Made by a program: the position numbers and the translations under genes. Of a stretch of 64,000 nucleotides of DNA, positions 54,901 through 62,865 are shown piece by piece. Below the pieces are notes generated by a model. That model was not told where the DNA came from. It searched no databases and saw only the letters and a program-made list of their open reading frames with translations. Origin of the DNA: Bacteroidota bacterium (GTDB lineage Bacteria; Bacteroidota; Bacteroidia; Chitinophagales; Chitinophagaceae); the NCBI GenBank assembly GCA_029555415.1, contig JAKPSI010000037.1, positions 1-64,000 of the forward strand, given 5' to 3'. Numbering within the stretch: position 1 is the stretch's first letter; every line of letters starts with the position of its first letter.

Positions 54901-57900
54901 AAGTTGTTGTTCCACCTGTATTATCGGTTGCGAAATTGACCGCTGTGGTCGTTGCACTGTTGCAAAGTACCTGGTCGGTCGGATCATTCACCTGACCGGA
55001 CGGATTCACCGTGATGGTGAAAGTTTTGGATGCACCGGTACAGGTCACACCACCAAAAGTAAAGGAAGGTGTAACCGTGATGTTCGCGGTAACAGGTGCG
55101 GTTCCTGTATTCACAGCTGTGAAAGAAGCGATGTCGCCTGTTCCACTGGCTGCGAGACCGATCGAAGTATTATCATTGGTCCAGCTGTAGTCGAATATAC
55201 CACCACCGCCGCCAACATATTGCAGTGCATTCTTCATGATCTTTGCACCATCTGATGCCGGATCCCAGAAGTCACTTCTTGAATCTTTTGAAGGCGGGAA
55301 GAATCCGAGGTCAACGCGTTTCGCATGGGCAGCTCCTACGTCATCACGAGCTGTGATCAGATACCGGCCATCGTTCCAGTCTGCCACACTGTAAGCACCA
55401 GGTGCCAACGATGTTGAAGTGGACCTGTAGCTTGACGTACCGCCATTGAATGAAGTAATCCCATTCATCAATTGGTGGGCAGGAAGCCAAACGGTGCCCA
55501 GTGTTTGTGTGGACCCCTGGGTCTGTCCGGCCGGGACCATTACCTGATAAGTGCTTGTATTGATCGCACCGCCAACAGGTACTGAAGCCGTTGAGAAAAC
55601 AGCCATTACCAATCCTCCGCCACCGTCCACATATGCGGCCAGATTATTTCCCAAAAGTGTTGAATTTGCATAACCGGTCTCTGCATAAAACAGAACGGAC
55701 TGGTATTCCTGTAACTGAGCCAGCGTGGGCGTTACATTGGCTGCATTGATCACATCAATTGTACTGAAAGCTCCGGTAGCCATGATCTTTGCCTTTACTT
55801 CATTCACCCAGCTGAATGCGTCAGCAGCGAGGATCAGTACTTTATTTCCGAAACTGACCGGTGCTGAAGATGCATTATTACATATCACCTGTGCTGACGG
55901 TTGATTCACACTCGGTGTCGGATTCACGGTGATCGTGAAAGAAGTGGAAGTTCCTGCACAACCTGTGCCACCATTGGTAAATGAGGGCGTAACGGTGATG
56001 GTTGCAACAACAGGACTGGCGGTGCTGTTGGTAGCAGTGAAAGAAGCGATGTCACCAGTACCACTTGCACTCAGACCGATCGAAGTATTGTTATTGGTCC
56101 ATGTATAAGTCGTGGTTCCGCCTGTATTATTCGAACTGAAATTGATCGCAGGTGAGGATGAACCAGCGCAAAGCACTGCATCGATCACATTGTTCACCTG
56201 TCCTTTCGGATTTACGATGATCGTAAAGGTCTGTATTGAGCCGCCACAACCAACAGATGCATTATTGAAAGTAGGCACTACTGTTATGGTTGCGGTAACC
56301 GGAGCCGTACCGGCGTTGGTAGCTGTGAAAGCGGATATATTTCCGGTTCCGTTCGCTGCCAGACCGACCGATGTGTTATCATTTGACCAGCTGTACAATG
56401 TTGTACCACCAGTATTAGTTGAAGCGAAATTGACCGCAGTAGTGTTCGCATTGTTGCAGATCACCTGGTCGGCGGGGTCGTTCACTTGACCGGTCGGGTT
56501 GACTGTGATCGTAAATGTCTTCGTTGCACCGGAACAGCTTACACCTGCGTTGGTGTATGTCGGCGTTACAACGATCGTTGCAACGACCGGTGCAGTACCA
56601 CTGTTCACGGCTGTGAAGGATGCGATATTGCCACTGCCACTGGCGGCAAGACCGATCGATGTTGCATTATTCGTCCAGGTGTAAGTTGTTGTACCACCCG
56701 TATTCGTTGTAGCGAAATTCACTGAAACGGATGAATTATTACAAAGCACCTGTGAAGCTGGCTGGCTTACCTGTCCTGCCGGATTCACCGTAATGGTGAA
56801 TGTTTGAGCTGTACCGCTGCAGGATGTTCCACCGTTCGTGAAAGTAGGTGTTACTGTAATGGTCGCTGTAACAGGAGCCGTACCGGCATTGGTAGCGGTG
56901 AAGGCCGATATATTACCGGTTCCGCTGGCTGCAAGGCCGATCGAAGTTGTATTATTCGTCCAGGCGTAAGTGGTTGTACCACCTGTGTTATTGGTTGCGA
57001 AATTGACCGCCGTGATAGCAGTACTGTTGCAAACCACCTGGTCGGCAGGATCATTCACCTGGCCGCCCGGGTTCACGGTAATGGTGAACGTTTTCGTTGC
57101 ACCAGCTGTACTTACACCTGCATTGGTGAATGTGGGCGTTACGATGATCGTTGCAACAACAGGGGCTGATCCGCTGTTCACTGTTGTGAAGGAGGCGATA
57201 TTCCCATTGCCACTGGCTGCAAGACCGATCGTTGTATTGTTGTTGGTCCAACTGTAAGTAGTCGTACCACCTGTATTGGTCGTAGCAAAGTTCACTGAAA
57301 CAGAACCATTATTACAGACGACCTGAGAAGCGGGCTGATTCAGTTGTCCGGCAGGGTTAACGGTAATAGTGAATGTTTGAGCTGTTCCGCTGCAGGATGT
57401 TGCGCCGTTCGTGAATGTTGGCGTAACTGTAATAGTCGCTGTAACAGGAGCCGTACCGGCGTTGGTAGCGGTGAATGCAGAAATATTTCCGGTTCCACTT
57501 GCTGCGAGGCCGATCGATGTCGTATTATTCGTCCAGGCGTAAGTTGTGGTTCCGCCTGTATTATTTGATGTGAAATTGACTGCGGTTGTGGTTCCGCCGT
57601 TACTTACCACCTGGTCGGCGGGGTCATTCACTTGTCCGGTCGGATTCACGGTGATCGTAAAAGTCTTTGAAGCACCATTACATGTCACGCCACCACTTGT
57701 ATAAGAAGGCGTAACGGTTATAGTTGCTGTAACCGGTGCAGTACCTGTATTCACTGCGGTAAAAGAAGGAACATCTCCGGTTCCACTGGCGGCCAGACCA
57801 ATGGAAGGATTACTGTTTGTCCAGGTATAATCAAATATACCACCGCCGCCGCCTACATATTGCAGCGCATTTTTCATGATGTTGGCACCAGAAGAAGAAG

Positions 57901-60094
57901 GTATCCAACCGCCGCCATTAAATCCGTCATTGGATGGCGGGAACAAACCCAGATCAACACGTTTTACATGTGATGCACCTACATCATCCTTCGCGGTGAT
58001 CAGGAAATTGCCATCATTCCAGTCTGCCACACGGTAGCTGCCCGCAGTCAGGGTTGAAGATGTAGTTCTGTAACTAGCATTGCCGTCAAAGCTGGTCACT
58101 CCTGTCATTAATTGGTGTGTCGGAAGATGTACTGTACCTAATGTCATACCATAATTGTTAGTATGACCAGAAGGCACTATGACCTGATAAGAAGCTGTAT
58201 TGAAATTCCCCCCGATAGGCAAACCGCCAGTCGCGAAAACTGCGCAGACCACACCACCACCACCATCAACATAAGCGGCAAGGTTATTTCCGGAAGTTGT
58301 CGGATCGAGGTAACTGTTATCGGACCATGTCATCACCGCCTGGTATTGTTGCAATTGTGCAAGGGTCGGTGTAGTTGAGTTGGCGTACATGATATCGATC
58401 TGGCTGAAGGCACCAGTTGCAAGCAATTTGGCTTTCACATCATCGATCCAGCTGGGCTGATCCGCTGCATATAACAATACTTTTCCGCCGAAGCTAACTG
58501 TACTGGATGCGCTGTTATTGCATACAACCTGATCAGCTGGCTGATTCACGGAGGGTGTAGGATTCACTGTAATTGTAAAAGTGACCGGTGTACCTGCGCA
58601 ACTTGTACCCCCGTTTGAATAAGTAGGTGTAACGGTGATCGTAGCCACTACAGGTATTGCGGTAGTGTTCGTTGCCGTAAAAGATGCGATATTACCGGAT
58701 CCGCTGGCAGCAAGGCCGATCGATGTTTTATTGTTTGTCCACGCATAAGTCGTTGTGCTGCCTGTATTATTCGTACTGAAATTAACTGCTGCGCTTGATG
58801 CACCATCGCAGAAGATCTGATTGCTCACACTGTTGACCTGGCCTTTCGGATTCACTGTGATCGTGAAAGTCTGGGGTGTACCGCTGCAGGATACTCCTCC
58901 GTTCGTGAACGTTGGTGTAACGGTTATCGTTGCGGTTACAGGGGCCGTGCCACTGTTCGTTGCGGTGAAGGAAGAAATATTCCCGCTGCCACTGGCAGCC
59001 AGCCCGATGGCCGTATTATTATTTGTCCATGCATATGTTGTAGTTCCGCCGCTATTACCCGTTGTAAAATTGACGGCCGAAGTTGAAGCGTTATGGCAGA
59101 CCACCTGATCGGCCGGATCATTCACCTGACCGGAAGGATTCACAGCAATTGTCGTGGATCCCGATGTACCGTTACAGGTCACACCTCCATTTGTATAAGA
59201 AGGCGCGATGTTGATCGTTGCAGTGACCGGCGAGGTACCGCTGTTCAGCGCTGTGAAAGATGATATGTCCCCAGAACCGCTTGCAGAAAGGCCTATACTT
59301 GTAGTGTTATTCGTCCAGTTGAAGACCGTTCCTGATACAGCGCCTGTGAATGAAAGCAGGTTCGTTCCGCTTCCGTTGCATTTGACCTGGCTTGAAACTC
59401 CGTTCACCGTAGGGATCGGATTAACCGTAACAGTTGTGGAAGCACAACCAACACTGAATACACAGTTATTGAAATTCCGTGCATAATATGTAGTGGTAGT
59501 AGAAGGGTTGACGGAAATTGGGTTTCCTGTACCAACCAATGTACCTCCGCAACTGCCAGAATACCAGTAAACAGTTCCTACCGCACCAGTAGCAGTGAGA
59601 GAAGTACTGGAACCATTACAGATCACCGGGGAAGTTGCACTGGCTGCTGTGGGATCGGCAGGAGCAGAAGGATTATACAGGACGGTCGCGTTCAGCCCAG
59701 TACTGGTGACACTCAGGTCAGTAGTGAAGCCTACGGTGATCGTTTGACTGAAATTACCGGTGAAGCAGAATGTACCGGAACCAAAATAGGTAGCCAATAC
59801 CGTACCGCCTGTACCTGTTCCATCATAGATCCTGATGAAATCACAGCAACTCTCAGTATTATATGAACCGGAGATCTGTACCCTGTTACCGGTCGTTACA
59901 TTAATTACTGTGTATCCGTTCGCATAGTCGGAATAAGTAGCTCCGCATCCGGCGTGGGTGCAGAGTGTACCGTTCGAATTCATCGAATTACTTCCGGCAT
60001 AAGGAATGAGTGTTTGCGAAATTGCCGTTAACGTGAACAGCATCGTGATGAACACTCCCGTAGTAGCTTTAAGCAGTGGGTAAACTTTTTTCAT
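51965..60094 (-). CDS. Giant T9SS-secreted multidomain repeat protein
   Basis: 2709 residues. Signal peptide to about AISQ (1-27); CUB-like domain (about 30-140, NTESCCDFIRIYDGTGTGG); one Ig-like domain (145-226). Then 17 copies of a ~96-residue Ig-like unit (about 227-2290) with the frame QVNDPADQVVCN, TTTYAWTNNTTSIGLAASG, TATITVTPTFTNG and TFTITVNP. Units 4 and 11 are each split by a ~215-residue alpha/beta domain (VLLYAADQPSWIDDVKAKLL). Next come two HYR domains (TCPANINVVND, TCPSNITVTA), two more Ig-like domains and a type A sorting domain (LFAYPNPNNGEFSVRFYN to the final KTVIVYR). Likely a cell-surface adhesin or matrix protein exported by the type IX system. Confidence 0.93.
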   Translation of the reverse strand: MKKVYPLLKATTGVFITMLFTLTAISQTLIPYAGSNSMNSNGTLCTHAGCGATYSDYANGYTVINVTTGNRVQISGSYNTESCCDFIRIYDGTGTGGTVLATYFGSGTFCFTGNFSQTITVGFTTDLSVTSTGLNATVLYNPSAPADPTAASATSPVICNGSSTSLTATGAVGTVYWYSGSCGGTLVGTGNPISVNPSTTTTYYARNFNNCVFSVGCASTTVTVNPIPTVNGVSSQVKCNGSGTNLLSFTGAVSGTVFNWTNNTTSIGLSASGSGDISSFTALNSGTSPVTATINIAPSYTNGGVTCNGTSGSTTIAVNPSGQVNDPADQVVCHNASTSAVNFTTGNSGGTTTYAWTNNNTAIGLAASGSGNISSFTATNSGTAPVTATITVTPTFTNGGVSCSGTPQTFTITVNPKGQVNSVSNQIFCDGASSAAVNFSTNNTGSTTTYAWTNNKTSIGLAASGSGNIASFTATNTTAIPVVATITVTPTYSNGGTSCAGTPVTFTITVNPTPSVNQPADQVVCNNSASSTVSFGGKVLLYAADQPSWIDDVKAKLLATGAFSQIDIMYANSTTPTLAQLQQYQAVMTWSDNSYLDPTTSGNNLAAYVDGGGGVVCAVFATGGLPIGGNFNTASYQVIVPSGHTNNYGMTLGTVHLPTHQLMTGVTSFDGNASYRTTSSTLTAGSYRVADWNDGNFLITAKDDVGASHVKRVDLGLFPPSNDGFNGGGWIPSSSGANIMKNALQYVGGGGGIFDYTWTNSNPSIGLAASGTGDVPSFTAVNTGTAPVTATITVTPSYTSGGVTCNGASKTFTITVNPTGQVNDPADQVVSNGGTTTAVNFTSNNTGGTTTYAWTNNTTSIGLAASGTGNISAFTATNAGTAPVTATITVTPTFTNGATSCSGTAQTFTITVNPAGQLNQPASQVVCNNGSVSVNFATTNTGGTTTYSWTNNNTTIGLAASGNGNIASFTTVNSGSAPVVATIIVTPTFTNAGVSTAGATKTFTITVNPGGQVNDPADQVVCNSTAITAVNFATNNTGGTTTYAWTNNTTSIGLAASGTGNISAFTATNAGTAPVTATITVTPTFTNGGTSCSGTAQTFTITVNPAGQVSQPASQVLCNNSSVSVNFATTNTGGTTTYTWTNNATSIGLAASGSGNIASFTAVNSGTAPVVATIVVTPTYTNAGVSCSGATKTFTITVNPTGQVNDPADQVICNNANTTAVNFASTNTGGTTLYSWSNDNTSVGLAANGTGNISAFTATNAGTAPVTATITVVPTFNNASVGCGGSIQTFTIIVNPKGQVNNVIDAVLCAGSSSPAINFSSNNTGGTTTYTWTNNNTSIGLSASGTGDIASFTATNSTASPVVATITVTPSFTNGGTGCAGTSTSFTITVNPTPSVNQPSAQVICNNASSAPVSFGNKVLILAADAFSWVNEVKAKIMATGAFSTIDVINAANVTPTLAQLQEYQSVLFYAETGYANSTLLGNNLAAYVDGGGGLVMAVFSTASVPVGGAINTSTYQVMVPAGQTQGSTQTLGTVWLPAHQLMNGITSFNGGTSSYRSTSTSLAPGAYSVADWNDGRYLITARDDVGAAHAKRVDLGFFPPSKDSRSDFWDPASDGAKIMKNALQYVGGGGGIFDYSWTNDNTSIGLAASGTGDIASFTAVNTGTAPVTANITVTPSFTFGGVTCTGASKTFTITVNPSGQVNDPTDQVLCNSATTTAVNFATDNTGGTTTYAWTNNTTSIGLAASGTGNIAAFTATNTGTAPVTATITVTPTFTNGATSCSGTAQTFTITVNPAAQVNQPAFFTVCNNTAAAATNFSTVNTGGTTTYAWTNDNTTIGLAANGTGNIASFTAVNTGTSPVTATIVVTPTFTNAGVSCSGPAKTFTIIVNPTGQVNDPADQVICNSALTSAVNFTTVNSGGTTTYAWTNDNTSIGLAASGTGNIASFTATNSGNSPVTATITVTPTFSNAAPGVQEGAEPGIPPSGANCTGPSQTFTITVNPTAQVNPITNKVVCNSDVVPTINFGTIVSGGATYCTWTNDNTSIGLAASGAAGGWINSFTAINTGTTPQVATITVTPTFTNGGVTCSGPSVTFTITVNPTAQVNVPANQVKCNGSTTNAVSFTTNNTGGTTAYSWTNSNTSIGLAASGNGDIASFTATNSGTAPVTATITVTPAYTNAGVTCSGPAQTFTITVNPTGQVDQPADLVECNGAPTAVTYTTSNTGGTTTYSWTNTNTSIGLAASGTGNIASFAAVNNTNTPQVATITVTPTFTNGGVSCSGPSKTFTITVNATPTITCPANINVVNDPGVCGATVTYAPATVTGAPAPTVSYSMPSGSVFPIGTTTVTVTATNVCAVVTCSFTVTVRDTELPVITCPSNITVTATGACTKVVNYTVTATDNCPGFTLVRTAGLASGSAFPLGVTTVTHRVTDASGNISTCSFTVTVLDGQIPAISTQPVNTTVCAGTAASFNVASTNVVSYLWQAWNGTGWSDISGSNNAVYTVNNATLNMNTNTYRVTVIGLCNNAISNIATVYVNPNPFVTITASGSPAMTPGQFLTLTANVSISGGTYKWYRNGELMSGVTGDVIDGLTVDNAGTYKVVYTDGNGCTSASAELQITASESTKLFAYPNPNNGEFSVRFYNAAGEQVTLSIYNDRGRLVYQRKYATSAPYTSMEVNMLKEGIMSSGYFMVEVRDHNGKQIAVKTVIVYR
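53226..59416 (-). repeat. 17 tandem ~288-bp coding repeats in the giant gene
   Basis: In-frame units encode the Ig-like repeats. Two ~650-bp insertions (about 57840-58490 and 55195-55855) interrupt units 4 and 11 at the same point. Units 3-5 resemble units 10-12, so a block of seven units (about 2.6 kb) has been duplicated. Within the blocks, units of NDPADQ and NQPA types partly alternate. Unit 14 has an extra loop (GVQEGAEPGIPPSGA). Confidence 0.9.
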
Positions 60095-60283
60095 ACAGGA
60101 TAACTTTTAGATCTTCTTATTAATTACAAACGATTCGTGACTAAGGGTTGGGAGATCCGGTAGCAGTATTTCGCCTTTTTCATACATCCAAACACCGGTT
60201 CATTACAAGCAAAAAACAGGGGATCGTAGTACGAATATTCCTAAAGAAAACATTGCTGAATAAGAAGAATGGTCATGCCATTT

Positions 60284-60299
60284 GCTGATTGATATCAGC
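60284..60299. promoter_or_regulatory. Palindrome upstream of the giant gene
   Basis: GCTGATTGATATCAGC, a 6-bp inverted repeat around TGAT, 190 bases upstream of the giant gene's ATG. A possible regulator site; nothing identifies the protein. The rest of 60095-60437 shows no feature I can name. Confidence 0.25.
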
Positions 60300-60437
60300 A
60301 TAAAATATTGTCAATCAATCGTTTAGGGGTATTCGATGATAAAGACTAAATGGTTACCCTGATAGTTCTATGTTGTACTTATTTTCTCAATAATGAGTAT
60401 GACAGGGTGCGCGAAGGAGTATGACAGAAGCAGGTGA

Positions 60438-60722
60438 GGGAAATTTTGAAATCGGGGCTCATGAAGAATTCAAAATTAAAAATTCATACATGGTCATTCT
60501 GAAAAGACCATTCACTTCGTTGTCGAAAAACAAAGGTTTCCCGCAGATTTCGCGGATGAAGGCGCAGATTGTGCAGCGTAAAACAGAAGATGACATTTAC
60601 GCAAGACGGACCTTAGTTCAGCATCAACTATAATGACTCGTGTTTTAATTTTGAATTTTAAATACTGAAATAAGCTCCGTCAGCCGAACAATTCAAAATT
60701 CAAAACTCAGAATTTAAAATTC
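60438..60722. repeat. Long composite repeat, copy C
   Basis: Arrays (60440-60486), middle (CATACATGGTCATTCTGA, TTTCCCGCAGATTTCGCGGA, GGCGCAGATTGTGCAGCG, TTTACGCAAGACGG, ATAATGACTCGTGTTTTAAT), array (60643-60666), core CTGAAATAAGCTCCGTCAGC, final array ATTCAAAATTCAAAACTCAG ending at the TGA stop of the VOC gene at 60721. Homologous to copies A and B. Confidence 0.85.
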
Positions 60723-61194
60723 ACCCATTGTAGGCTGCTTCCAGTTCCGCGACCACGATCTTTTTCATCTTCAGCATCGCCTGCATCGCCCTGCCGGACG
60801 CGGCTCTGTCTTCACTGCCGAGTAACTGACCCAGGCGCTCGGGAATGATCTGCCAGGAGAGACCGAATTTATCCTTCAGCCAGCCGCACTGTGATGCCGT
60901 GCCGCCATTATCAAGGAAAGCGTTCCACAAGCGGTCCACTTCTTCCTGATCTTTGCAGTTCACGAACAAGGAAACGGATTCATTGAATTTGAACATCGGC
61001 CCGCCATTGAGCGCCATGAAGGTCTGACCCGCCAGTTTGAAGGTGCCGGTGAAAAATGATCCGTTCGATTGCCGGTTCGCCCCCAGCATCGCTGAATCTT
61101 CGAAAAGCGAGCAATAGAAGTTGATGGCTTCCTCGGCATCGTTGTTGAACCAGAGGAAAGGGGTGATCTTGGATGAAGTGGATAAAATGGCCAT
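60721..61194 (-). CDS. VOC-superfamily protein (PhnB/3-dmu-9_3-mt type)
   Basis: 157 residues. Matches the small PhnB-like branch of the vicinal-oxygen-chelate fold: KITPFLWFNNDAEEAINFYC, GTFKLAGQTFMALNGGP, VNCKDQEEVDRLWNAFLDNG and CGWLKDKFGLSWQIIPERL. The catalytic role of this branch is unknown despite its methyltransferase-like name. Single gene; its TGA stop is at the edge of long repeat copy C, and a short heptad hairpin lies just upstream of its start. Confidence 0.87.
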   Translation of the reverse strand: MAILSTSSKITPFLWFNNDAEEAINFYCSLFEDSAMLGANRQSNGSFFTGTFKLAGQTFMALNGGPMFKFNESVSLFVNCKDQEEVDRLWNAFLDNGGTASQCGWLKDKFGLSWQIIPERLGQLLGSEDRAASGRAMQAMLKMKKIVVAELEAAYNG

Positions 61195-61218
61195 ATGGGG
61201 GTGATTATTTCATTAAGG

Positions 61219-61308
61219 TAAATGAAATTTTGAATTTTAAATTTTGAATGCTGAATTAAGTCACTTCAGCTGATCAATTCAAAATTCAAATCTCAAAATT
61301 CAAAATTG
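61219..61308. repeat. Short heptad hairpin element after the LuxE-like gene
   Basis: Arm TTTTGAATTTTAAATTTTGA, core GCTGAATTAAGTCACTTCAG/CTGATCAATTC, complementary arm ATTCAAAATTCAAATCTCAA. It ends 6 bases from the TAA stop of the LuxE-like gene (61314). Confidence 0.85.
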
Positions 61309-61313
61309 GCTTT

Positions 61314-62360
61314 TTAACTAACAACGAGCAAACTGCAGCCTCGTAGGTCACTCCCATCCAGCCTCCCCAGCACCTCAAAACTCCCGTCCGCATATAACTT
61401 CCCCGCGTCATCTGTAGCCATGAAGGAGCAGCTGTTCACATTCGCCAGATCAATGACATTGATAGCTCCACTGACAAAATGTTTGTTAGTACGCATTATC
61501 AATTCTCCACTATCAACTATCCATTTCAAAGAAAGAGGGTCTTCTTCATCACGAACCAATATCTTCATCCATGCCGGGCATTCAAACAAACCCTCTCCAC
61601 GCGACCATGCCTGCGACAATAACTCCGTCATCCCGTATTCCGAATGAATAGAAGGGACACTGAATGCAGTCGTTAATAGTTCATGAACTTCCGGTCTCGT
61701 TATCTCCGCCCTCCTGCCCTTCATGCCGCCTGTTTCCATGATCACTGTATGTTGTAACGGCATCGGGTATTGTTCCGCGAAATCCAGTAACGCGAACGTG
61801 ACCCCGATGAGCAAAGTCTTTTTCTGCTGCGCTTCCCCTTCTTTCAGTAAGGCTGCCAGCTGTGCGAACTCATGCAGGTAAAATCCGCTCTTCGGATCGC
61901 CACTTTCTCTGATCAGGCGGTCCGTCATGTACACCAGCGATGAATTCCCCCGCTCCAGATAAGAAGGCAGTAAGCCGATGATGCGCCATTCCTTTATATC
62001 TCCATAAAACTGTTCAAAACTCCTGAGAAAGCTCTCTTCATATATGCTGGTATCGGTCACATAATGGCGACTGGTCACCATGCCCGTCGTTCCGCTGCTC
62101 TCAAAAACCTGTTGTGCCTCCTCCTGACCTGTTTGACCCGGGGCCTGTCCCGTCAATACGGGATGGGTCCTGAAGAACCGGATCGGCAAAAACGGGATCT
62201 CCGCCAAACGGCTCACCCGGGCCGGATCCACCCGCAAAGCCGCGCAGAAATCGCGGTACACGGGGTTTCCCGCCGCCTGATACCGGAAAATATCCAGGGC
62301 CAGGGCCTCGAAATTCCCTGCCTGAACACCGAAAATTTTATCATTCCATTCACCCGGCAT
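61314..62360 (-). CDS. LuxE/acyl-protein synthetase-like enzyme
   Basis: 348 residues. An adenylate-forming-type enzyme of the LuxE family: IPFLPIRFFRTHPVL, the phosphate-binding loop VFESSGTTGMVTS, and HSEYGMTELLSQAW (the A5-like motif). LuxE activates a fatty acid and passes it to a reductase for aldehyde synthesis. No luxC, luxD or luxAB is present, so here it may activate another acid, for example in surface-polymer or pilin-like synthesis; this is open. Divergent from the lipoprotein gene at 62416. Confidence 0.82.
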   Translation of the reverse strand: MPGEWNDKIFGVQAGNFEALALDIFRYQAAGNPVYRDFCAALRVDPARVSRLAEIPFLPIRFFRTHPVLTGQAPGQTGQEEAQQVFESSGTTGMVTSRHYVTDTSIYEESFLRSFEQFYGDIKEWRIIGLLPSYLERGNSSLVYMTDRLIRESGDPKSGFYLHEFAQLAALLKEGEAQQKKTLLIGVTFALLDFAEQYPMPLQHTVIMETGGMKGRRAEITRPEVHELLTTAFSVPSIHSEYGMTELLSQAWSRGEGLFECPAWMKILVRDEEDPLSLKWIVDSGELIMRTNKHFVSGAINVIDLANVNSCSFMATDDAGKLYADGSFEVLGRLDGSDLRGCSLLVVS

Positions 62361-62365
62361 GGCTA

Positions 62366-62394
62366 TTGTTGTATATTCAATTATTGTAAATTTG
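62366..62394 (+). promoter_or_regulatory. Promoter of the lipoprotein/UbiA-like/peptidase operon
   Basis: TTG (62366-62368), 18 bases, TAAATTTG (62387-62394): the best-formed -33/-7 pair in the window, 21 bases before the ATG. Confidence 0.65.
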
Positions 62395-62415
62395 TTTTCA
62401 CCTTAAACGAAGCCC

Positions 62416-62865
62416 ATGAAGTTCCCCGTTCCGGTTGTTGGCCTGCTGTTGATCCTGTCGCTGGGACTTTTCTCCTGCGGTAAAGATAAATTTAAAACCA
62501 AACCCACGATCGATATCACGGGTTACAAGACCAAGACCGTGGGAAGGAATGACGCACTCATCATCAATCTTCGTTTTACTGACAAGGAAGGTGACCTGCC
62601 GAACGGTACATTCGTTTATATCCCCCAACGCCTGAATGCCCGTCCGCTGCCTCCCCTGATCCCCGATTATGATTCTGTTAAACTGGTGGTACCCACCTTC
62701 CCTGACAATACGGATGGCACCTTCCAACTGAACCTTCCCTGGATCAACGTCCATAAAAGTGATATCGAGAACGATACCATTAAAATGCGTTTTGTACTGG
62801 TCGACCGCGCCAGCAATAAAAGCGATACGGTCACCAGCGACCCCGTTGTTATCCTGAAAAATTAA
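62416..62865 (+). CDS. Putative lipoprotein of unknown function
   Basis: 149 residues. The signal ends SLGLFSCGKDK (lipobox Cys20). The mature part is a single beta-rich domain (ALIINLRFTDKEGDLPNGTF, IKMRFVLVDRASNKSDT) resembling an Ig-like fold, without a family I can name. Its TAA overlaps the ATG of the next gene (TAATG), so the two are translationally coupled. Confidence 0.72.
   Translation: MKFPVPVVGLLLILSLGLFSCGKDKFKTKPTIDITGYKTKTVGRNDALIINLRFTDKEGDLPNGTFVYIPQRLNARPLPPLIPDYDSVKLVVPTFPDNTDGTFQLNLPWINVHKSDIENDTIKMRFVLVDRASNKSDTVTSDPVVILKN

Noticed and set aside
52157-59486. Many plus-strand open frames opposite the giant secreted protein
   Set aside because: They repeat with the 288-bp coding period and mirror the Thr/Val-rich codons of the real gene; they have no starts, promoters or families of their own.
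60421-60633. 70-codon open frame upstream of the VOC gene
   Set aside because: It lies in long repeat copy C; the homologous copies at 47944 and 49851 do not keep the frame.
61314-62360. Bioluminescence gene cluster
   Set aside because: Only the LuxE-like gene is present; no luciferase, reductase or thioesterase genes are in the window.
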